A stretch of 7,207 nt of DNA from Chloroflexota bacterium (GTDB taxonomy: Bacteria; Chloroflexota; Dehalococcoidia; Dehalococcoidales; WRFJ01), in NCBI GenBank assembly GCA_009778865.1, contig WRFJ01000040.1:1-7207 (forward strand). The letters are read 5' to 3'. The notes beneath the pieces were generated by a model. It worked only from the letters and a program-made list of their open reading frames with translations. It was not told where the DNA came from and made no database searches. Every line of letters starts with the position of its first letter. Position 1 is the stretch's first letter. Positions 1-5,173 of this stretch are shown here, piece by piece. Made by a program: the position numbers and the translations under genes.

Positions 1-1
1 C

Positions 2-25
2 AAAAAAGTGGGGTTAAGCCCCACT
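2..25 (-). terminator. Intrinsic terminator, minus strand
   Basis: A 7-bp GC-rich stem (7-13 pairs with 19-25, 5-nt loop) is followed on the minus strand by a run of T (complement of the A run at 2-7). The plus-strand side has no T run, so it should act on transcripts moving left. No minus-strand gene ends nearby inside the window. The transcript it stops is either the very short one from the promoter at 57-85, or a leader belonging to a gene beyond the left edge. Confidence 0.65.
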
Positions 26-56
26 CAAGTTCACATATGTTCTTTTTACCATAGTT

Positions 57-85
57 ATTATAACACGCCTATTAAACTAATGCAA
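57..85 (-). promoter_or_regulatory. Extended -10 promoter, minus strand
   Basis: On the minus strand a perfect TATAAT (62-57) is preceded by TG at the extended -10 position (65-64). TTGCAT (85-80) lies 17 bp upstream as a partial -35. Transcription would start near position 50 and meet the terminator at 2-25 after roughly 50 nt. The -10 is strong and the -35 is weak. In an AT-rich region a chance match is possible, but the combination with a terminator directly downstream is suggestive. Confidence 0.45.
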
Positions 86-158
86 ATAATCAAGAAGGAG
101 GCACAACAAAAACAATATGCACACTATCATTAGACTAGATAATAATGATATTATTTAT

Positions 159-182
159 ACAGTAAATATTACAGTGAATATT
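159..182 (+). repeat. 12-bp tandem direct repeat
   Basis: Two adjacent copies of ACAGTRAATATT (159-170 and 171-182) differ at one base (A or G). They lie about 50 bp before the start codon of the DUF502 gene. The period is close to one helical turn, so they could be paired sites for a DNA-binding protein. No regulator is identified, and the surrounding DNA is AT-rich and repetitive. Confidence 0.5.
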
Positions 183-231
183 ATTGAAGTTATATCATAA
201 TTGAGTTACTAAACTTTAAAAGGACAATGCC

Positions 232-999
232 ATGGAACAAGATAAAAAGGCCAAAGCCGAAGAAGAGCAAGATATACCGCAAGCTGACAAAAACAAAAAA
301 TGGTGGCAAAAAATTATCACTCGCTTTTTACAGGGCTTATTGATAGTTGTGCCCATCGGTCTTATTGTCTTTTTGATAATTTGGATCTTTGGCTTAATAG
401 ACGGCTTTTTGAGCCCTGCTGTAGAATGGACTCTTAATAAATTAAATATTTCCTGGTGGCCGGAAAATTCCGATGGCTTACCGCATTATATCCCAGGCAT
501 GGCCTTTATTATCACTTTGGTCATTATCTATCTAGTTGGTCTTCTAGCTTCTAACTGGGCCGGACGTAAAATCGTGAGTTGGTTTGAAAGTATGTTGCGC
601 CGCATACCTTTAGTAAAACAGATTTACGGCGGCGCGCAACAGATTATTAAAAGTGTATCAGGCACTGGACAAGCTGGAACTCTCTCCAAAGCAGCTTTTA
701 GAGAAGTAGTAATTGTAGAATTTCCCCGTCCAGGTATGCAAACTGTAGCTTTTATCACCAACGAAATACGCAGTTCTTCTGGCGTAAAACTATATAATAT
801 TTATATTCCTTCAGCCCCATTTATGACTGGCGGCTATTACGAAATCGTCACCGAAGATATGATTACCCGCACCAAAATTACTGTAGATGAGGCTGTACAA
901 ATGGTATTTTCTGGTGGCATGATTACCCCCGATGTAGTAACTTTAAATGATGATCTTTTGTTCGGCAATAAAAACGACTATTATGGATACTTAAAATAA
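232..999 (+). CDS. DUF502 family membrane protein
   Basis: Predicted inner-membrane protein of 255 aa, close to the usual DUF502 length. A charged cytoplasmic N-terminus (1-28) is followed by two membrane segments (about 33-56 and 89-109) and a soluble C-terminal part. Family-typical features are the IP...IYGG stretch at 125-134, the P-x-x-P...TGGYYEIV block at 193-206, and the ending in which an acidic 'DEA' precedes SGGM and a proline (219-233). The start ATG at 232 has an AGGA Shine-Dalgarno sequence 7 nt upstream. The biochemical role of DUF502 proteins is not established; in some bacteria they are simply annotated as conserved membrane proteins. The gene appears to be a single unit, convergent with the small membrane protein gene to its right. 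Family assignment is confident and function is unknown. Confidence 0.85.
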   Translation: MEQDKKAKAEEEQDIPQADKNKKWWQKIITRFLQGLLIVVPIGLIVFLIIWIFGLIDGFLSPAVEWTLNKLNISWWPENSDGLPHYIPGMAFIITLVIIYLVGLLASNWAGRKIVSWFESMLRRIPLVKQIYGGAQQIIKSVSGTGQAGTLSKAAFREVVIVEFPRPGMQTVAFITNEIRSSSGVKLYNIYIPSAPFMTGGYYEIVTEDMITRTKITVDEAVQMVFSGGMITPDVVTLNDDLLFGNKNDYYGYLK

Positions 1000-1020
1000 C
1001 AGTTTAAGAAGTTATCCATA
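982..1020. other. Hairpin spanning two convergent stop codons
   Basis: An inverted repeat with an 8-bp outer stem (982-989 with 1013-1020) and a 6-bp inner stem (990-995 with 1003-1008) is separated by a 4-nt one-sided bulge. It covers the last codons of both convergent genes and the 4-bp gap between them. No T run follows on either strand, so it is not a standard intrinsic terminator. It could stabilise or separate the two 3' ends. Confidence 0.35.
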
Positions 1021-1252
1021 CTATTAAAGCGGCAATTAAACACACCACTCCTACAATCATGGCGATAAGCCCGCCTATACGAAAAGCCACCGAAGGATTA
1101 TGGCGGCTTTCTTCCATAAATTTTTTAACATCTTTCATTTGGGCTAAACGTTCCATCTTGCGTTCTTGAGTATGAGTGGCAATTGCTGCGGTGATAAAAC
1201 CGCCCAGCAAAAAACCAACACCCATAATAAGCAGTATAAAATATACTTGCAT
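1004..1252 (-). CDS. Small two-helix membrane protein, unknown family
   Basis: An 82-aa protein with a hydrophobic, glycine-rich segment at about 3-25, a charged middle (28-50, rich in Lys, Arg, Glu and Met) and a second membrane helix at about 57-80. The pattern suggests a helical hairpin with a cytoplasmic or periplasmic charged loop. The coding call is supported by a strong Shine-Dalgarno sequence (GGAGGG at 1262-1257, 4 nt from ATG), a plausible promoter at 1283-1311 and the lack of a competing frame. I do not recognise the family. It resembles small holin-like or envelope-associated proteins only in general shape. The gene ends 4 bp from the DUF502 gene and faces it, and its upstream region is shared with the divergent zinc-ribbon gene. 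Confidence 0.7.
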   Translation of the reverse strand: MQVYFILLIMGVGFLLGGFITAAIATHTQERKMERLAQMKDVKKFMEESRHNPSVAFRIGGLIAMIVGVVCLIAALIVWITS

Positions 1253-1282
1253 TTAGCCCTCCAATGAGCATCTATTAGTTTA

Positions 1283-1311
1283 AATATACTGCCTAAAAGA
1301 CAAAAAGTCTA
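1283..1311 (-). promoter_or_regulatory. Sigma-70-like promoter for the 82-aa membrane protein
   Basis: On the minus strand TAGACT (1311-1306) and TATATT (1288-1283) are spaced by 17 bp, matching 4 of 6 and 5 of 6 consensus positions. The predicted start lies about 25 nt upstream of the start codon and leaves room for the ribosome binding site. Confidence 0.45.
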
Positions 1312-1334
1312 GTTTTTAGTTCTAGCAGTAAAGA

Positions 1335-1364
1335 TTCACAATATTTAAATTTTTTATATATAAA
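1335..1364 (+). promoter_or_regulatory. Possible promoter for the zinc-ribbon gene
   Basis: TTCACA (1335-1340) precedes TATATA/TATAAA-type -10 hexamers at 1357-1364 with a spacing of 16 to 18 bp. The region is very AT-rich, so -10 matches are cheap. TACAAT at about 1393 is an alternative -10 without a good -35. Confidence 0.3.
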
Positions 1365-1430
1365 ATAAGACTGCAGATACTAAAAAGTGCTACAATAAAC
1401 AAGATTAATAAGCATAATAGAGGAGTTAAT

Positions 1431-1895
1431 ATGGATTTCTTTGAAAGTTTAGGACGTAAGATTACCGACTTTGCTGAAAACACCGGGGATAGAGTAAAAG
1501 ACTTTGCTGATAGTAATAAGCTAAAATTAGCCATCAATGATGAGGAGGAAAAAATTGAGCAGAGTTATATAGAAGTAGGTAAACGTGTATTTAAGGCCGA
1601 GGGAAATAACTCTGACAGTCTTTACAAAGATGAGTTTGCCAATATTCGTGCTGCTTTGAACAAGATATCTGAATTTAATGCTCAGATAAATGCCAACAAG
1701 AAGAGGGTGGAAGAAGACGCCGCCGCTCGTAAAAAAGCTACTGAGGAAGCTGAAAAGCAATATCAGGAGGCAAAACCGGTTACTGCTGAGCCATTTGACA
1801 CGCAAAGTAACACCGATGCTCTCGCCTGCTCTGACTGCGGTAAAGTTTTAGAACAAAACGCCTGTTTTTGCACAACTTGCGGCAAAAAACTTTAA
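1431..1895 (+). CDS. Coiled-coil protein with C-terminal zinc ribbon
   Basis: A 154-aa soluble protein. The N-terminal half is amphipathic and charged, with alternating Asp/Lys helices at 1-30 and a K-I-x-x-x-Y-x-x-x-G-K stretch at 41-51. A long helical, coiled-coil-like region rich in Glu, Lys and Ala follows at about 65-115, then a Pro/Thr linker (116-130). The C-terminal zinc ribbon has C133-x2-C136 and C147-x2-C150 as likely metal ligands, with an additional Cys145. This layout (helical N-terminus, linker, short zinc ribbon) is common in small proteins of unknown function. Start ATG 1431 has AGAGGAG five nt upstream. The gene is monocistronic, with a terminator at 1914-1942. The ribbon suggests binding to protein or nucleic acid, but the partner cannot be told from sequence. 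Confidence 0.8.
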   Translation: MDFFESLGRKITDFAENTGDRVKDFADSNKLKLAINDEEEKIEQSYIEVGKRVFKAEGNNSDSLYKDEFANIRAALNKISEFNAQINANKKRVEEDAAARKKATEEAEKQYQEAKPVTAEPFDTQSNTDALACSDCGKVLEQNACFCTTCGKKL

Positions 1896-1913
1896 ATTCT
1901 ATATTTCAATCGT

Positions 1914-1942
1914 AAAAACCACTCTTTTTTGGGTAGTTTTTT
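1914..1942 (+). terminator. Intrinsic terminator after the zinc-ribbon gene
   Basis: An 11-bp stem (1914-1924 with 1931-1941) has one C/A mismatch, one wobble and a loop of six T. The stem base is A:T pairs, so the 3' arm itself supplies the T run. It lies 18 nt after the stop codon. The A run on the 5' side means it could also work in reverse. Confidence 0.7.
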
Positions 1943-1992
1943 ATGTTTCTGGCCTAGGTATAAAGTTTTTAACATAGGTGATTTAGTGCATA

Positions 1993-2619
1993 ATGATGAA
2001 AAAAATATTGCTTAGTCTGTCAGCTTTTCTTTTACTTATGTCCTCTCTTCTAGTTGCATGTAGTTCAGACAGTAACACAAGTGAGTTATATAGGATATAT
2101 CAACATGCTCCTTCTATTACAATAGAAGAGACTTATTGGTACTTGGATACGGGAGACAATGGTTTACCATGGTACTGCCTGTATATTAAAGCCAAAAATG
2201 ACGGTAATAAAAGTATCAAGGAAGTAAAATGGTATTTAGAATATCGCACATCTGGGTTTAAAGGTAACGAAGAAAGTTTTAGTCCACATTATTTAGACTA
2301 TGTGCAATTAGAATGGTCTCTAGATGGTAATTGGCAAGCGGGAGAAAGAAAAATATTTCGTAAACATATACAATGTGTTGAAGATAAGGGTAGTGACGGC
2401 TTAAAGTACGCTATTCATACCATGCAAAATGGCAGAATTACACCCTACTGGATTAATTATACCGGATTTGGTGGTAGTTGGGGTGAGAAAAACTTTGACA
2501 AGCTTATACCTTCATATTCTGATCCTCATAATGGCGGTATGATCATTATAAATTACGGACCACACACAAGGTATGCCGTTCAAATTCCTAAGTTTACTGT
2601 ATTGGGGAGTAGCGAATAA
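1993..2619 (+). CDS. Putative secreted lipoprotein, Ig-like fold suspected
   Basis: A 208-aa protein with a type II signal peptide: a KK-containing N-terminus, a hydrophobic core (5-20) and lipobox L-V-A-C with the lipidated Cys23, then a Ser/Asp/Asn-rich tether. The mature part is rich in Tyr, Trp and Gly. It contains a strand-turn pattern at 62-81 (alternating hydrophobics, then N-x-x-N-K-S-I-K-E-V and W-Y) and a W-x-A-G-E segment at 114-118, typical of beta-sandwich domains such as FxLYD or CARDB types. This fold call is inference from the pattern. Start choice is open between ATG 1993 and ATG 1996, and the Shine-Dalgarno sequence (AGGTGA at 1976-1981) is weak and distant. No enzyme motif is seen. 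The protein should sit on the outer face of the cytoplasmic membrane. The pattern is shared with the lipoprotein at 3541-4023. Confidence 0.7.
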   Translation: MMKKILLSLSAFLLLMSSLLVACSSDSNTSELYRIYQHAPSITIEETYWYLDTGDNGLPWYCLYIKAKNDGNKSIKEVKWYLEYRTSGFKGNEESFSPHYLDYVQLEWSLDGNWQAGERKIFRKHIQCVEDKGSDGLKYAIHTMQNGRITPYWINYTGFGGSWGEKNFDKLIPSYSDPHNGGMIIINYGPHTRYAVQIPKFTVLGSSE

Positions 2620-2700
2620 ATTACACTCCACTTAAACCATCGTTAGCAGCCAAAAACCAAAGTAGCTCCCAGACCAAAAATCTGATGGCTTCCTCTTTTA

Positions 2701-2754
2701 CCCCGAAATCCCCCGTCGTTTTAAGTATAAGTAAAGATAAGTGGGATTTCGTGG
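2701..2754. other. Inverted repeat with long loop upstream of the IS
   Basis: CGAAATCCC at 2704-2712 is exactly complementary to 2743-2751, and two further pairs form beyond a single mismatch (2701-2702 with 2753-2754). The loop is 30 nt. A T run (2760-2765) follows only after several unpaired bases, so it is at best a poor terminator for the upstream lipoprotein gene. It lies entirely outside the insertion sequence. Confidence 0.4.
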
Positions 2755-2767
2755 AACTATTTTTTCA

Positions 2768-2788
2768 AGGGTCTCCCCTAGATAAGAG
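2768..2788 (+). repeat. Left terminal inverted repeat of the IS
   Basis: A 21-bp sequence beginning (A)GGGTCTCCCC that is exactly the reverse complement of 3493-3513. Pairing stops at the next inner and outer bases. Confidence 0.9.
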
Positions 2789-2825
2789 TTAAATGTTGTA
2801 TTATACTCTAAGCTAGGGAAAACTG

Positions 2826-3503
2826 ATGAAAAATAAGTATATCTATCATGCCAAAATATCAGAGGAAAAATTCAGGCAGTTACTAAAGTTCTTTTTTCTA
2901 GATTTAACAGCAGCGCAGACTACAGAGCTAACTGGTTTAAATCATAACACTGTTGATCGTTTGTATTTAGCTATACGCCAAAGGCTTATTGAGTACAGTT
3001 GCAAAACATCTCCCATTAAAGGAGTGTTTGAAGCAAATGAGAGTTATTTCGGACCTAAAAGAGTAAAGGGAAGACGCGGACGAGGAGCAGGTAATAAAAC
3101 TATTGTCTTCAATCTTTATAAAAGAAATGGGAAAGCATATACTGAGATAGCACCGAATGCTGCAGCCGTTACATCACAAGAGATAATTCGCGGTCATGCC
3201 GATATTCAAAGCGTTATTCATACAGACCGCTGGCGCGGTTATGATGGTCTTGTGGATTTAGGCTATGAGAAACATTTCCGGGTAAACCATGGAAACAATG
3301 AATTTGCTTTAAGCAACGGTAATCACATCAATGGTATAGAAGGTTTTGGGGGCTTTGCCAAACACAGACTATCTAAATTCAAAGGTATACCTAATGATAA
3401 GTTTATGCTACATCTTAAAGAAACCGAATTTCGTTTTAATAACCGTGGCAATAACATCTACAAAATCTTATTGAAGATGCTGAGGGAAAATCCTCTTATC
3501 TAG
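2826..3503 (+). CDS. IS1595-family transposase, catalytic residue substituted
   Basis: A 225-aa protein, full length for IS1016-type transposases. A helix-turn-helix-like N-terminus (about 27-53) precedes the ISXO2-like catalytic domain. Family blocks visible are the E-x-[D]-E-S-Y-F-G motif at 69-76, the basic GRRGRGA stretch (82-88), the H-T-D-x-W-R-G-Y motif at 132-139 with D134, the R-V-N-H block (152-155), the H-I-N-G-I-E block (167-172), K179 and the end L-L-K-x-L-R-E-N-P-L. In E-x-D-E the catalytic Asp is Asn71 (codon AAT at 3036-3038). The usual F-W-S after the Glu block is F174-G175-G176. Both changes suggest the enzyme is inactive although the frame is open. Start ATG 2826 follows an AGGG about 7 nt upstream. 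The stop codon lies inside the right inverted repeat. Confidence 0.85.
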   Translation: MKNKYIYHAKISEEKFRQLLKFFFLDLTAAQTTELTGLNHNTVDRLYLAIRQRLIEYSCKTSPIKGVFEANESYFGPKRVKGRRGRGAGNKTIVFNLYKRNGKAYTEIAPNAAAVTSQEIIRGHADIQSVIHTDRWRGYDGLVDLGYEKHFRVNHGNNEFALSNGNHINGIEGFGGFAKHRLSKFKGIPNDKFMLHLKETEFRFNNRGNNIYKILLKMLRENPLI

Positions 3504-3513
3504 GGGAGACCCT
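3493..3513 (+). repeat. Right terminal inverted repeat of the IS
   Basis: An exact reverse complement of 2768-2788. It overlaps the last three codons and the TAG stop (3501-3503) of the transposase. Confidence 0.9.
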
Positions 3514-3540
3514 AAAAGAAATATGGCTGAGGAGTTATCT

Positions 3541-4023
3541 ATGAAAAAAATATTTGCTCTTATCTTTGTTTTACTTTTGACTTGTTGTTGCTTTGGCGCA
3601 GTAGCTTGTGGCAAAATTATACCTCAATATGAAGATTCGTCGATTGAGATGACCGGCAATATAAGATGGGCAAATGATGGATTTATGTATGCAGATTTAA
3701 ATATAACAAATAAAACAAATGCAGACATAAAAAACATTCGATACTATTATTATAATATGTCCGTTGCTTTTAATGACGATCCTGATCTCAGGCCTAGTGC
3801 TAATAGTGCTTCAGACTCGTTACTCGCCAAAAATAATAAAATCAAATCTGGCGAAACTAAGACCGTCAGTATACAACTTGGTCAATATATAATTGTTGGG
3901 ACTGACAGAATAATAACCAAATGCCAAGTTACAATTCAATTTAATTTAATTGATTTTAAAAATTATGGTTTAATGCCTTTTGAAGATAACCAGCTATTCT
4001 ATACAATAGCTGGTTATAAGTAA
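3541..4023 (+). CDS. Putative secreted lipoprotein, second copy of pattern
   Basis: A 160-aa protein. I place the start at ATG 3541 rather than the in-frame ATG 3523, because TGAGGAG (3528-3534) stands 6 nt before it and the signal peptide then begins M-K-K. The hydrophobic core (4-18) contains C15-C17 and ends in A-V-A-C with Cys23 as the probable lipidated residue; the -3 Ala makes the lipobox slightly atypical. The mature part has a strand pattern at 51-69 (alternating hydrophobics, then N-x-T-N-A-D-I-K-N-I-R and Y-Y) and a K-S-G-E-T-K segment at 102-107, both parallel to the lipoprotein at 1993-2619. An Ig-like beta-sandwich is inferred. The function is unknown. The gene starts 27 bp after the IS end, so transcription may come from the IS or from upstream. 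The Lys/Asn/Ile-rich composition is lower in GC than the ribosomal genes. Confidence 0.7.
   Translation: MKKIFALIFVLLLTCCCFGAVACGKIIPQYEDSSIEMTGNIRWANDGFMYADLNITNKTNADIKNIRYYYYNMSVAFNDDPDLRPSANSASDSLLAKNNKIKSGETKTVSIQLGQYIIVGTDRIITKCQVTIQFNLIDFKNYGLMPFEDNQLFYTIAGYK
3986..4017 (+). terminator. Hairpin in the 3' end of the lipoprotein gene
   Basis: A perfect 13-bp stem (3986-3998 with 4005-4017) with a 6-nt loop lies inside the last coding triplets and ends 3 nt before the stop codon. Only four T follow (4024-4027), 6 nt after the stem. It may be a terminator that doubles as coding sequence, or a 3'-end stabilising hairpin. Confidence 0.45.
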
Positions 4024-4042
4024 TTTTGAGAGTATTGCATCA

Positions 4043-4147
4043 TTAATGATTAACACAAGGCGTATATTTCTTATCGTTGCCTATTGATATAGAATCTGGA
4101 AAAAGGCCCATAGTTAAGTTAATCATCTGTATAGAGCGATATACCAT
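4043..4147 (-). other. Short open frame, possible gene remnant
   Basis: A 34-codon frame on the minus strand between the rplL terminator and the second lipoprotein gene. Its product has a protein-like mix around L-F-P-D-S-I-S-I-G and a T-P-C-V-N-H end. There is no Shine-Dalgarno sequence before the ATG at 4147 or the in-frame ATG at 4126, and the frame closes with TAA about 11 codons upstream of the first ATG. It could be the tail of a lost gene or chance. The rest of 4024-4193 shows nothing else I can support. Confidence 0.15.
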
Positions 4148-4193
4148 GTACGTTTTAAATGTAAAAAACTTCAAATCTTATAAGCTTAAACAT

Positions 4194-4233
4194 AAAGAGT
4201 CAGCGACATCAAGAGTTTGTCGCTGACTCTTTT
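4194..4233. terminator. Two-way intrinsic terminator after rplL
   Basis: A perfect 15-bp stem (4194-4208 with 4218-4232) with a 9-nt loop and GC-rich middle. On the minus strand the stem ends in TTT and continues into a T-rich stretch, 21 nt after the rplL stop. On the plus strand it ends in TTTT. It should stop the rplJ-rplL transcript and also limit readthrough from the plus-strand lipoprotein side. Confidence 0.8.
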
Positions 4234-4253
4234 ATTGCTAAATTCTCTCAGTA

Positions 4254-4628
4254 TTATTTAACAGAAGCTTTCGCGCCGGCATCTTCCAGTAATTTCTTGG
4301 CAGCAGCAGCAGCATCTTTGTTAACAGCTTCTTTAACAGCCTTAGGAGCAGCTTCTACTAAATCTTTAGCCTCTTTAAGGCCTAAGGCCGTAAGTTCGCG
4401 CACTGCTTTAATAACAGCGATTTTATTGGCACCAATCTCCTCCAAAATCACATCAAACTCGTCTTTTTCTTCTACTTCTTCAACAACAACAGCGCTGCTG
4501 GCAGCCGGAACGGCCATAGCAAAAGCAGCAGACACGCCAAACTCAGTTTCCAGAGCTTTAACCAAGTCATTTAATTCAAGTATGGTTAAACCTTTAATTT
4601 CCTCAATGATATTTTCAATTTTAGCCAT
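4254..4628 (-). CDS. rplL: 50S ribosomal protein L7/L12
   Basis: A 124-aa stalk protein that binds L10 as dimers and recruits and stimulates elongation-factor GTPases. It has the N-terminal dimerisation helices (about 1-32), an Ala/Val-rich hinge running into an acidic stretch (34-57) and the globular C-terminal domain (58-124) with the conserved K-x-x-V-I-K-x-V-R-E-x-T-x-L-G-L-K-E-A-K surface. The length is normal. It follows rplJ by 47 nt. The Shine-Dalgarno sequence is poor: the nearest purine run, AAAGG, stands about 15 nt from ATG and the leader is otherwise A-rich, which is odd for a protein needed in several copies per ribosome. It is followed by a strong terminator and not by rpoB. 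Confidence 0.97.
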   Translation of the reverse strand: MAKIENIIEEIKGLTILELNDLVKALETEFGVSAAFAMAVPAASSAVVVEEVEEKDEFDVILEEIGANKIAVIKAVRELTALGLKEAKDLVEAAPKAVKEAVNKDAAAAAKKLLEDAGAKASVK

Positions 4629-4675
4629 TTTTATTTATCTTTACCTTTCAATGTAGTTAGTTTATTTTAAATTTA

Positions 4676-5173
4676 TTAAGCAGCGCTCTCGGTCTTCTTT
4701 TTGGCAATAGCCTCCAAGACGCCAACTAAACCATATAAGGGACCTAAAATACCACCCAAAATCCTAGACAAAAGCACTTCTTTAGAAGGGATAGAAGCGA
4801 TTTCTTTGATGATATCGGCGGAAACACCTTTACCTTCATACATGCCGCCAACTACCGACATTTCAATGCCGGCTTTCTTTAAGTGTTCCATCAGGTATTT
4901 GGGAGCAGAAGTTACCCCTTCATAGCTGTAGGCAAAGGCCATAGGTCCTTTGAGTAGTTCTTCCAAGCCCTCAGTGTGAGTAGACCGGGCAGCACGCACA
5001 GCCAAAGTGTTTTTGACCACTTTGTAGTAAACTGACTTAACACGCAAATCATTGCGAAGTCTAGTTAGCTGAGCGTTGGATAAGCCACGATAATCGGTGA
5101 AAACAACAGAAGCGCTTTTATTGAAAATTTCTTCAACTTCGCCGATAATCAGCTCTTTTTCAGTTTTAGCCAT
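4676..5173 (-). CDS. rplJ: 50S ribosomal protein L10
   Basis: A 165-aa base of the ribosomal stalk: the N-terminal domain binds 23S rRNA with L11 and the C-terminal helix carries L7/L12 dimers. Visible marks are F-T-D-Y-R-G-L-S (25-32), the L-R-N-D-L-R segment (39-44) with K-V-V-K-N-T-L-A (51-58), and a helical C-terminus ending in an Ala/Lys-rich tail. The length is at the short end of the normal range. The ribosome binding site is near consensus (AGGAGGAG at 5183-5176). It is preceded by its own promoter and a structured leader at 5174-5342, through which L10 or the L10-L7/L12 complex probably represses translation of rplJ and rplL, as in other bacteria. Confidence 0.97.
   Translation of the reverse strand: MAKTEKELIIGEVEEIFNKSASVVFTDYRGLSNAQLTRLRNDLRVKSVYYKVVKNTLAVRAARSTHTEGLEELLKGPMAFAYSYEGVTSAPKYLMEHLKKAGIEMSVVGGMYEGKGVSADIIKEIASIPSKEVLLSRILGGILGPLYGLVGVLEAIAKKKTESAA

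Larger units (their letters stand above)
2768..3513 (+). mobile_element. IS1595-family (IS1016-like) insertion sequence
   Basis: The element is about 744-746 bp, bounded by terminal inverted repeats that match perfectly over 21 bp (2768-2788 and 3493-3513; the outermost pair may be chance, giving 20 bp starting with GGG). It encodes a single transposase. Size, GGG-starting ends and the ISXO2-type transposase agree with the IS1016 group of IS1595. This family normally makes 8-bp target duplications; the flanks 2761-2768 and 3513-3520 do not match, nor do those shifted by one base. It lies between two lipoprotein genes and disrupts neither. Confidence 0.85.

Noticed and set aside
117..200. 27-codon plus-strand frame after an AAGGAGG sequence upstream of the DUF502 gene
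   Set aside because: The AAGGAGG (95-101) is 15 nt from the ATG, too far to be effective. The product is Ile/Asn/Val-rich, as expected from AT-rich DNA, and covers the tandem repeat.
1322..1805. Minus-strand frames opposite the zinc-ribbon gene
   Set aside because: They are shadows of a well-supported plus-strand gene with its own Shine-Dalgarno sequence, zinc-ribbon motif and terminator.
2760..3521. Possible 8-bp target duplication around the IS
   Set aside because: Both boundary choices (element starting at 2768 or 2769) were compared and the flanking octamers do not match directly.
4146..4226. 26-codon plus-strand frame starting at an ATG near 4146
   Set aside because: It has no ribosome binding site and its second half is the rplL terminator hairpin, so it is almost certainly chance.
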